A stretch of 10,965 nucleotides of DNA, taken from NCBI GenBank assembly GCA_002296055.1, contig DBHE01000072.1, positions 1-10,965 of the forward strand. The letters run 5' to 3'. Each line of letters begins with the position of its first letter. Within the stretch, counting starts at the first letter, position 1. The stretch comes from Pseudomonadaceae bacterium UBA836 (lineage in GTDB: Bacteria; Pseudomonadota; Gammaproteobacteria; Pseudomonadales; Pseudomonadaceae). Below, piece by piece: positions 1 through 6,727 of this stretch. The position numbers were made by a program, and so were the translations under genes. The notes beneath the pieces were generated by a model that saw nothing but the letters and a program-made list of their open reading frames with translations, was not told the origin of the DNA and did no database searches.

Positions 1-1305
1 GCCAACGAGACACGCGATCCCGGCGCCAGCCAGTATTACCTGCCCGCCTCCGACAAAACCGTGCATTGGGGCTACTTCAGCCGCGACATCAAGCCAGCGC
101 TGAGCGTGCGCTCAGGCGACATCGTCACCATCGAGACCCTGTCGCAGCACGCCACCGACGACTGCGAGCGCATGGTCAGCGGCGACCCCGGTGCCGAAAG
201 CGTCTTTCACTGGACCCGCGAGAAGAAGAACGTCGACCGCCGTGGCGCCGGCCCGGCAGACGCCAGCATCTTCGGCCGCGGTTGTGGTGAGGGGTTTGGC
301 GTGCATATCTGCACGGGCCCGGTATATGTGCGCGATGCCGAGCCCGGCGATGTGCTGGAAGTACGCATTCTGGATATTCTGCCCCGCCCCAGCTGCCACC
401 CCGACCACGAAGGCCGCCACTTCGGCAGCAACGCCGCCACCTGGTGGGGCTTTCAGTACGACGACCTGCTGACCGAGCCGCGCAAACGCGAAGTAGTCAC
501 GGTGTACGAGGTGCACCAGCACACGCAGCCGCCACACGCCAAGGCGGTTTACAGCTTCCGCTGGACCCCGCAGACCGACCCGTTCGGCGTGGTTCACCCG
601 ACCATCGATTATCCGGGCGTGCCGGTTGACCACAGCACCATCAACAAGCAGTTTGGTGTGCTGGCAAAGGCGCAGATTCCGGTGCGACCGCACTTTGGCG
701 TCATGGCCGTTGCGCCGCGCGAATCCGGCATGGTCGATTCCATCCCGCCCAGCTACTTCGGCGGCAACATGGACAACTGGCGCGCTGGCAAGGGTGCCCG
801 TCTGTTCCTGCCGGTATCGGTAGCTGGCGCGCTGTTCTCGGTCGGTGACCCGCACGCCTCGCAAGGGGATTCGGAGCTGTGCGGCACCGCCATCGAGTGC
901 TCGCTGACTGGCGTGTTTCAGCTGGTGCTGCACAAACAGCGCGATCTGGACGGGCAGTTTCTCGGCAACCTCAGCCACCCGTTTCTGGAAACGGACGATG
1001 AATGGGTGCTGCAGGGCATGAGCTTCGCCGATTACCAGAGCGAACTGGGCCCCGGTGCCCAGACCCAGGTCTACAAAAGCTCATCGCTGGAGGCCGCCAT
1101 GCGCGACGCCTTTCGCAAGACCCGCAACTACCTGATGACCGAACACGCACTCAGCGAAGACGAAGCCATCTCGCTGATCTCCGTCGCCGTCGACTTTGGC
1201 ATTACCCAGGTCGTCGACGGCAATCTCGGGGTGCATGCCATCATTCGCAAGGAGACCTTTCCGGATTATGACCGCACTGCACCCAAGCCAGATCAAAAGC
1301 TGTAA
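1..1305 (+). CDS. Acetamidase/formamidase family protein, 5' end outside the window
   Basis: This belongs to the FmdA/AmdA family, soluble enzymes that hydrolyse formamide, acetamide or related short amides to ammonia and the acid. The frame is open from base 1, and the residues before the in-frame GTG at 61 (YYLPASDKTVHWGYF) match the usual family N-terminus. That GTG is therefore an internal Val, and the true start lies a short way upstream of the window. Family signatures visible are a central stretch around VYVRDAEPGDVLEVRILDI (about 325-380), PHFGVMAVAP and FGGNMDN (about 690-780), and GDPHASQGDSELCGTAIE (about 844-900). The 434 visible codons fit the longer bacterial formamidases of roughly 400 residues. 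The TAA stop lies inside the 3' end of the convergent receptor gene, giving a 13-bp overlap. Family assignment is secure; formamide versus acetamide versus another amide cannot be decided. Confidence 0.88.
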   Translation, partial: ANETRDPGASQYYLPASDKTVHWGYFSRDIKPALSVRSGDIVTIETLSQHATDDCERMVSGDPGAESVFHWTREKKNVDRRGAGPADASIFGRGCGEGFGVHICTGPVYVRDAEPGDVLEVRILDILPRPSCHPDHEGRHFGSNAATWWGFQYDDLLTEPRKREVVTVYEVHQHTQPPHAKAVYSFRWTPQTDPFGVVHPTIDYPGVPVDHSTINKQFGVLAKAQIPVRPHFGVMAVAPRESGMVDSIPPSYFGGNMDNWRAGKGARLFLPVSVAGALFSVGDPHASQGDSELCGTAIECSLTGVFQLVLHKQRDLDGQFLGNLSHPFLETDDEWVLQGMSFADYQSELGPGAQTQVYKSSSLEAAMRDAFRKTRNYLMTEHALSEDEAISLISVAVDFGITQVVDGNLGVHAIIRKETFPDYDRTAPKPDQKL

Positions 1306-3374
1306 CGCGCAGCCACGCCCAGCGTCATCGGCGCGCCCACATCCAGCAGGTTGTCGCTCTGGTTGTTGGTGATGTAACGCTCATCAAACAGGTTGCGGAC
1401 ATAGCCGGTCAGCGTCAGGTCACCCACCGGATACTCGGCATTCAGGTTGACCAACACCACGCTGTCGTTGTGGCGCTCACCCGTCACCTCAAGCGCTGCG
1501 TTGGTGTTGAAGTTGGAGATGCTCTTGCCCTGATAGACGGTGTCGACACCCAGCATCAGGCCATTGCCAAAGGTGTAGTTGGCGCCCAGGTTGGCCATGG
1601 TCTTGGGTGCGAAGACAAACTCGCGGCCGCTGAGGTCGACGCCGTCGCGGACAAAGTCTTCGTACTTGGTATCGTTGTAGGCAAACCCGGCACTGAGCAG
1701 CCATTGAGCGTTAAGCAGATATTCAGCCGACAGTTCCAAGCCTACCATCCGGCTGCTGGCCGCATTGGCCACCTGCACGGTGTTGTCACTGAGGTTGAGG
1801 AAGGACACCTGCTGGTCCTTCCAGTCGGTGTGATACAGGTTTGCGCTGGTGCGCAGGCGGCGATCCAGCCAGCTGGCGCGCCAGGCCAGTTCAAAGGTGC
1901 TGGTGAACTCGGGGTCATAGCTGTCATGCGCCGCCCGGGTGCGCACGTTCACGCCGCCGCTGCGGTAACCGCGTTGCCAGGTCAGGCCGATCAGCTGAGT
2001 CTCGGACAGGTCATGGCTGATGCCGACCTTGGGCAGCAGCACGCTGGAACTGAGCTTCTCGTCTGCCACCGGGTCTGTGGCAATACCCAGCGCATCTACC
2101 GGGTAGACGATCTCGGTGTGGTTTTTCTCATGATCCCAACGCAGCCCGGAGATCAGCTCCCAGTCCTCGACAAAGCGCCAGTTCACTTCGGTAAACAGCG
2201 CCTGGCTGTTGATGGTGGTATCGCCCTGCTGGTCCAGCAGGACAGTACCGTTGTTGACCAGTTGATCGTCGATCTTACCGTTGGAGCGGCCCAGATACAG
2301 GCCAACCAGGCCATCGAGTTGATCGGAGGAATAGCCCAGGCGCAGCTCCTGGCTGGCCAGCGACTGCTCGTGGTGACGGGGTGATGTCTGGGTCACGGTC
2401 GGCTGGCGGTCAAAATCCAGTATCGAGTGATATTCAGACCAGGTACCGGAGGTGACGCTGGTCAACACCAAGCTGTCGGACAGATCGTAGTCCAGCCTCG
2501 CGGTTGCAGTGGTCTGTTCCAGCGTGTTGTGGGTCTCGGTGTTCTCGTACAGGTTGAAATAGTCCGGCTTGCCGGCCGTTGCAGCCACCGCGTTGACGCC
2601 GCTGCGCTGCTCGGTGCGCGCCAGGGTCAGCAGCAGCTCGGCCTCATCCGAGGGCAGAATCAGCAGCTTGCCGCGCAAATTGCTGGAGCGCAGCAGGTTG
2701 GCGTCCTTGTTCAGCGTGGCGTTATCGATATAGCCGTCCTGCGTCTGGTAATCAACGGCAATACGGCCGGCCACCACACCATCCACCAGCGCGCCGTTGG
2801 CCAGCGCCGAGGCGCCCTGCTCGCCGTACTTGCCGACGTTGCCGCGCACAGCAAACTCCGGGTCAAAATGCGGATTGCGTGTCTGCATGACAATGGCGCC
2901 GGCCAACGAGTTGCGCCCCTGCGTGGTGGACTGCGCGCCGCGGTAGATTTCTACCTGTTCCATATCCCAGAGCGACAGCGGGTTGAGTGTCAAAAGACGG
3001 TTCACCTGCAGGGCATCGTCAAGGTAAACCGAGACGGCGCCATTCATGGCGGCCGGACCCTGGTCGTCAAAGCCGGTGACCGGAATACCACGGATACCCC
3101 AGTTCTCGTTGCCCGACTGGGCATACACACCCGGGGTGCGCTCAAACACACTCTGCAGGTCAACGTCACCGTGATCGCGCAGATCATCAGCAGTTACCAC
3201 CGCAACACTGGAGAGCGTGCGCTCGGCAGTCCGTTCTATCTTCTCACCGGTAACCACGATCGAATCCAGATAAAGCGTCTGCTCTTGCTCGCCATCAGCA
3301 GCAGACGCTGACGTGGCAGCGATTGCGCCCAAGGTAACCGCTACCGCCAAACTGGTACGTGTGAACTGCTTCAT
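1293..3374 (-). CDS. TonB-dependent outer-membrane receptor (TBDR1)
   Basis: This is a 693-residue outer-membrane gated channel that would take up a ligand, probably an iron chelate, using energy from TonB-ExbB-ExbD. Residues 1-25 form a signal peptide (positive start, hydrophobic core, cleavage after SASA). A TonB-box-like DSIVVTG lies at 37-43. The plug domain runs to roughly 170 and includes a GIRGIPVTGFD stretch and the RGAQSTTQGRNSLAGAI motif. A 22-strand-type barrel follows and ends in the terminal phenylalanine (ARYSF) expected of BAM substrates. The ATG is preceded by AGGAG at a spacing of about ten. The plug resembles the broad siderophore-receptor group, but no substrate is assignable. 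It is convergent with the amidase gene, and the amidohydrolase ends 334 bp upstream in the same orientation. A Fur-like palindrome in its promoter region favours iron control. Confidence 0.9.
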   Translation of the reverse strand: MKQFTRTSLAVAVTLGAIAATSASAADGEQEQTLYLDSIVVTGEKIERTAERTLSSVAVVTADDLRDHGDVDLQSVFERTPGVYAQSGNENWGIRGIPVTGFDDQGPAAMNGAVSVYLDDALQVNRLLTLNPLSLWDMEQVEIYRGAQSTTQGRNSLAGAIVMQTRNPHFDPEFAVRGNVGKYGEQGASALANGALVDGVVAGRIAVDYQTQDGYIDNATLNKDANLLRSSNLRGKLLILPSDEAELLLTLARTEQRSGVNAVAATAGKPDYFNLYENTETHNTLEQTTATARLDYDLSDSLVLTSVTSGTWSEYHSILDFDRQPTVTQTSPRHHEQSLASQELRLGYSSDQLDGLVGLYLGRSNGKIDDQLVNNGTVLLDQQGDTTINSQALFTEVNWRFVEDWELISGLRWDHEKNHTEIVYPVDALGIATDPVADEKLSSSVLLPKVGISHDLSETQLIGLTWQRGYRSGGVNVRTRAAHDSYDPEFTSTFELAWRASWLDRRLRTSANLYHTDWKDQQVSFLNLSDNTVQVANAASSRMVGLELSAEYLLNAQWLLSAGFAYNDTKYEDFVRDGVDLSGREFVFAPKTMANLGANYTFGNGLMLGVDTVYQGKSISNFNTNAALEVTGERHNDSVVLVNLNAEYPVGDLTLTGYVRNLFDERYITNNQSDNLLDVGAPMTLGVAARYSF

Positions 3375-3434
3375 CCGCGCATGACTCCTGTCCTGAACAT
3401 AACTGCCGCTGTGGCCAACTCGACTGGACGCAAG

Positions 3435-3462
3435 CTATTATCGATTGCAATCGCATTTGCAA
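3435..3462 (-). promoter_or_regulatory. Putative promoter with Fur-like operator for TBDR1
   Basis: Read on the minus strand, the region holds GCAAATGCGATTGCAATCGA followed by TAATAG. It contains the perfect 12-bp palindrome CGATTGCAATCG (3442-3453), flanked by the AAATGCGAT and GATAAT elements typical of Pseudomonas Fur boxes. A candidate -35 TTGCAA (3457-3462) and -10 TAATAG (3435-3440) are 16 bp apart and enclose the palindrome, so a bound repressor would block the promoter. The start codon is about 60 bp downstream. Match to the 19-bp Fur consensus is only partial; another dimeric repressor is possible. Confidence 0.4.
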
Positions 3463-3611
3463 GATTTACCTTCCGCCCACCATTTCGGGCGAGCAAGTCG
3501 ATAAGGCAGCCACGGGCGGGGTTCAAGCAGTGTTTGGGGAACGGCGCAGCTGGGCATGCTCAGTTACTGATCGGGTCGGCGATAACCGATGCGGGAGGCG
3601 CTTGCCTTATA

Positions 3612-3695
3612 CAGCGACGCAGCGCCGGGTGGGGATGGCGCCGCCGGATCAATACACCAGCATGACCCGACGGCTGGCAAACGCCTGCGTCGCTG
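3612..3695. repeat. 11-bp perfect inverted repeat, 62-bp separation
   Basis: CAGCGACGCAG at 3612-3622 and CTGCGTCGCTG at 3685-3695 are exact reverse complements. They lie 14 bp beyond the amidohydrolase stop codon in its direction of transcription. The 62 bp between them contain shorter GC-rich pairings. In RNA this could be a long hairpin downstream of the amidohydrolase. Function unknown; chance occurrence in GC-rich DNA is possible. Confidence 0.35.
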
Positions 3696-3708
3696 CCCGG
3701 CAACGCAA

Positions 3709-5454
3709 TCAGGCGTAGGTACACTCCCCCGCTCGCAGAAACCGGCCATAACCTGGCAGCTTGCCCAGATCCGCAACCGGCTCGCCATCCTCCACGGCCA
3801 TCTTGCCGTTAATCAATACGTTACGAACGATACCGGGATTGCGGTTGACCATGCGCTCCATGTTGAAGCCTTCCATGTCTGCCCAACACTGGCCGTCCAG
3901 CGGCTGATCAAGCTTTGCCGGATCGATGACGACCACGTCAGCACGATCGCCCACGCGCAGCGTTCCCGCGTCGATTCCCAGCCAGCGCGCCTGCTCACCG
4001 GTCAGACGGTGCACCGCCCGTTCCATGTCCATGGTTGGCGCGCCTTCATCAATCGAGTGCTTGATGAGCTGCAAAAAGCGCAGCGGCAAGTTGTAGAAAG
4101 ACATGTTGCGGATGTGAGCACCCGCGTCGGAGAAGGTAATCAGCGTGTCCGGGTTACTGACCATGGCGCGCAGCTTGTCCACCCGGTGGTTGCCGATCAC
4201 CGTAAACCAGCGCAGCTTGCGCCCGTACTCGACCATCAGATCGAGGAACAAATCGACCACGTGCATACCCTTCTCATCCGCGATATCGGCAAAGTCGCGA
4301 CCAACGTAACTCGGCTCCGGGCACTCAAGAATGATGGCGTCGCCAAAATCGCGCTGCCAGACCCGTGGAGAGAACTTCTCGGCGTAGAACTTGCGGAACT
4401 TGCGGCGGTAGGCCTCATCCTTGAACAGCGCATTCTGCTCAACCTCGGTCTTCAGGTTGCGCGCCATCTCGCCGGCGCCAAACTCCTCAAAAACCACGTG
4501 ATCGATACCATCAGCGTAAATCGCGAACGGCGTCGGCAGCACCTGCCAGCGGAAGTCACCACCCAGCAAATTGGTCACCCGCGCGGCCAGCTTGGCCATC
4601 GGAGCCACGGTCTTGTTGCCCTTGAGGTCCAGCATGGAAATCAGCGTGGTTTTCATCGGCTGTCTCAAGAACCCGACCGCTTCGCCCAGGTACTGGAATA
4701 TCTGCAACGGGTTGGCGGCATTCGGTGCGCCCTGATGCACACGGCCACGACGACGCAGGTGCTGGTTCAGACGGCGCATCTCACTCCAACGCGCGTAGGT
4801 ACTGGGCAGGCTTTTCGACCACTCCCGATCGCCGTCGATTTTGTCCCACTTCAAACACATGCTGGACATCCCGAGAAAGCCTTCATCCAGCGCCTCCTCC
4901 AGCAACCCTTCCATCTGCTGCAGCTCCGCCTCGGTTGGGCGCACCGCGCGGTCGGTGGAGCGATGTAGGCCCATCACCGACACGCGCAAATCACTGTGGC
5001 CCAAGAAGCTGATGACGTTGGGCCCCATGGGCTGTTGCTCGATAAAACGCACCCATTCGGCCGGGCGGCTCCAGGTTTTGTGCTGTTCAAGAATCGGCAG
5101 CACCTTCTCGCGAGGCACCGTTTCAACGCGGGTGAAGATGTCGGAGGCATCTTCTGCCTCGGAACAGACCATGCTCAGCGAACAACTGCCGACCAGCACG
5201 GTAGTCACGCCATGGCGGACAGATTCAGAGAGGCTGGGCGCGACGATCAGCTCGGCATCGTAGTGCGTGTGCGTATCGATGAAACCGGGCGTAACCCAGC
5301 ATTGGGCAGCATCAATAACCCGAGCGCCCGTCTCGTCCAGCGGACGATCCGACAACTCTGCAACCAGCCCATCTCGAATACCCAGATTGCACATACGTGC
5401 AGCAGCGCCGGTGCCGTCAAACACGCGACCGTTCTTGATAACCACGTCAAACAT
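3709..5454 (-). CDS. Amidohydrolase, N-acyl-D-amino-acid deacylase family (COG3653-like)
   Basis: This 581-residue metal-dependent hydrolase of the amidohydrolase superfamily is probably cytoplasmic. Relatives remove the acyl group from N-acyl-D-amino acids. The N-terminus MFDVVIKNGRVFDGTG is the typical start of the flanking beta-sandwich. The metal site begins with H62-x-H64 (DTHTHYDAE); C91 in VGSCSLSM corresponds to the bridging Cys of D-aminoacylases. GHSDLRVSVMG (152-162) and FSDAGAH (441-447, candidate catalytic D443) follow. The C-terminal GDRADVVVIDP strand (502-511) closes the sandwich. It is about 100 residues longer than classical D-aminoacylase, matching a long subgroup with less certain substrates. 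I chose the ATG at 5454 because AGAGGG lies just upstream and homology begins there; the frame stays open to 5562, but that extension overlaps the divergent promoter. The AraC-type regulator is divergent from it. Confidence 0.85.
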   Translation of the reverse strand: MFDVVIKNGRVFDGTGAAARMCNLGIRDGLVAELSDRPLDETGARVIDAAQCWVTPGFIDTHTHYDAELIVAPSLSESVRHGVTTVLVGSCSLSMVCSEAEDASDIFTRVETVPREKVLPILEQHKTWSRPAEWVRFIEQQPMGPNVISFLGHSDLRVSVMGLHRSTDRAVRPTEAELQQMEGLLEEALDEGFLGMSSMCLKWDKIDGDREWSKSLPSTYARWSEMRRLNQHLRRRGRVHQGAPNAANPLQIFQYLGEAVGFLRQPMKTTLISMLDLKGNKTVAPMAKLAARVTNLLGGDFRWQVLPTPFAIYADGIDHVVFEEFGAGEMARNLKTEVEQNALFKDEAYRRKFRKFYAEKFSPRVWQRDFGDAIILECPEPSYVGRDFADIADEKGMHVVDLFLDLMVEYGRKLRWFTVIGNHRVDKLRAMVSNPDTLITFSDAGAHIRNMSFYNLPLRFLQLIKHSIDEGAPTMDMERAVHRLTGEQARWLGIDAGTLRVGDRADVVVIDPAKLDQPLDGQCWADMEGFNMERMVNRNPGIVRNVLINGKMAVEDGEPVADLGKLPGYGRFLRAGECTYA

Positions 5455-5576
5455 GGCCAGACCCTCTGTTGTTTTTATTGAGGGCCAGACTAGATAGAGG
5501 CGACACGCAAAACTTGACATTTTGCGACGCAAGCTTAGTTTCGAGAGATCAGCTAACGCCACCTTCAGGAATGCAA
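5455..5576. promoter_or_regulatory. Divergent promoter region between amidohydrolase and AraC regulator
   Basis: An inverted repeat CGCAAAA-N7-TTTTGCG spans 5506-5526. Its spacer and edge contain a perfect -35 TTGACA (5514-5519) facing the regulator gene, with a weak -10 near TAGTTT (5536-5541). In the other direction, TATCTA (5491-5496, minus strand) sits 17 bp from TGTCAA (a poor -35), as expected for an activator-dependent promoter. On the minus strand, TTGCGTCG (5525-5532) and TTGCGTGTCG (5501-5510) form a direct repeat 22 bp apart, about two helical turns, the spacing common for AraC-family sites. The simplest inference is that the regulator represses itself and activates the amidohydrolase gene from one shared site. 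Confidence 0.5.
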
Positions 5577-6587
5577 ATGGCTCTTCGATATGTCGTGCGC
5601 AGTGCGGCCATCAGCGGCTTCCAGGCCGAAGCAGGTGACTTAGCGACCGCGATAATGCGCGAAGCAGGCATCCAGCCAGAGCAGCTCGAGCTGGCAGACC
5701 TGCCGATGGACGTCAGCCAGCTGCAGCACCTGCTTGCTATCGCCTCACAGCGCTTGGAGCGGCCCGACCTGGGGCTCAGCCTCGCCCGCCATCAGGACCT
5801 CGACATGCTTGGTCTGCTTGGTAAGGTTCTGCGCAGTGCATCTACCCTGCAGGAAGCCTTCACCATCGCCCAGCGCTATATGAGCCTGCATAGCAATGCG
5901 GAACATTGGCAGCTGCAAAGCTATGCAGATCAGATTCATATCATTCGGGTAGAGCACGGAAGCCCTCCGCCTCAAGCCACTCAATACCACGAGATGTCAC
6001 TTGCGGTATTCCATCGACTCGCACAGCTGATCTGCGGACAGCCGCTACGACCGTTACGCGCCACCTTCGCGCATAGCCAGGTAGGTACAGTGAAGCACTA
6101 CACCCATTACTTGAATTGCGATGTGCTGTTTGATCAAGAGCACGACAGCCTGGTGTATCCGCAAAGCGTCTTTCACCAGCCGATACCGAAAGCAGTGCAG
6201 CAAGCCGGTAACCATGATTACCAGCAATCGGCCAGTGAGCAGTTGGAGGACAATATCGAGCTGCAGGTTCGTAACACGATCAGCGAGCTGATTGGGCTCG
6301 GAAACGTGCATATCGAACAGGTAGCGGCACTACTCAACCTCAGCCCTCGGGCACTGCAGCGCCGCTTGAAAGCGCAGAGCCTGGAGTTTCGCGACCTGGT
6401 GCAGGACGTGCGCATCACCTTGGCCCGCTGGCATCTGCAAGCCTCGCGCTGCGACATCACCAACCTCTCGGACATGCTCGGCTACAGTGACCTGTCTTCG
6501 TTCAGCCGCGCCTTTCGGCGCCGCATGGGGCTGTCGCCAGCCCAGTGGAGGCAACGCGTCAAAAGCGACACACGCCGGCCCGCCTGA
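5577..6587 (+). CDS. AraC-family transcriptional regulator with arabinose-binding-type N-terminal domain
   Basis: This 336-residue DNA-binding regulator is cytoplasmic. The N-terminal ~195 residues resemble the AraC-family ligand-binding domain PF12625 found in Pseudomonas catabolic regulators. The C-terminal ~100 residues hold two helix-turn-helix motifs: VHIEQVAALLNLSPRALQRR, and a second covering LSDMLGYSDLSSFSRAFRR followed by GLSPAQWRQ, the AraC/XylS signature. Start choice: AGGA at 5567-5570 lies 6 bp before the ATG at 5577 but directly abuts the ATG at 5571, so 5577 is preferred. The frame is open back to 5469, but that part crosses the promoter. It is transcribed away from the amidohydrolase gene and is the obvious candidate regulator for it, perhaps also for TBDR1 and the amidase. 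The inducer is unknown. Confidence 0.88.
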   Translation: MALRYVVRSAAISGFQAEAGDLATAIMREAGIQPEQLELADLPMDVSQLQHLLAIASQRLERPDLGLSLARHQDLDMLGLLGKVLRSASTLQEAFTIAQRYMSLHSNAEHWQLQSYADQIHIIRVEHGSPPPQATQYHEMSLAVFHRLAQLICGQPLRPLRATFAHSQVGTVKHYTHYLNCDVLFDQEHDSLVYPQSVFHQPIPKAVQQAGNHDYQQSASEQLEDNIELQVRNTISELIGLGNVHIEQVAALLNLSPRALQRRLKAQSLEFRDLVQDVRITLARWHLQASRCDITNLSDMLGYSDLSSFSRAFRRRMGLSPAQWRQRVKSDTRRPA

Positions 6588-6727
6588 GCGACGCCTGCGG
6601 CGACTGTCCACATGCCTCCACCTCTCAAGCCGCCGCTTCCGCACCTGACGCCCGCGTCGACGTTATTTACGTAACCAGAGCGCAAGGCTGATGGAAGGCG
6701 GAGCTGGATCTGGTTCGGAACGCGAGC

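Larger units (their letters stand above)
3375..3708. other. 334-bp intergenic region without a supported gene
   Basis: Between the TBDR1 start and the amidohydrolase stop I find no convincing coding sequence. An open frame over 3381-3665 begins inside the TBDR1 leader, has no ribosome-binding site and resembles nothing I know. The part nearest TBDR1 holds its promoter. The part nearest the amidohydrolase holds a perfect 11-bp inverted repeat, CAGCGACGCAG (3612-3622) and CTGCGTCGCTG (3685-3695), plus the weaker pair ACGCCTG/CAGGCGT (3681-3687/3710-3716), the latter spanning the amidohydrolase stop codon. No U-tract terminator is present. The length leaves it open whether the amidohydrolase and TBDR1 are cotranscribed. 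Confidence 0.5.

Noticed and set aside
112..978. 288-codon open frame on the minus strand inside the amidase gene
   Set aside because: It is antisense to a gene with clear family motifs, reads as low-complexity Ala/Val/Arg and has no recognisable domain; a GC-rich shadow.
1470..3311. Two long plus-strand open frames (1470-2384 and 2427-3311) across TBDR1
   Set aside because: Both are antisense to a full-length receptor with signal peptide, plug and barrel; no ribosome-binding site or known motif.
3589..4968. 459-codon plus-strand open frame across the amidohydrolase gene
   Set aside because: Antisense to motifs of the deacylase family and itself lacking any recognisable domain.
5455..5562. 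36-residue N-terminal extension of the amidohydrolase
   Set aside because: It crosses the divergent promoter and the operator-like repeats, while the ATG at 5454 has its own ribosome-binding site and begins the family's conserved N-terminus.
6588..6727. Terminator between the AraC gene and TBDR2
   Set aside because: Only short pairings such as GTTA/TAAC near 6663-6676 are present, with no GC stem plus U-tract.
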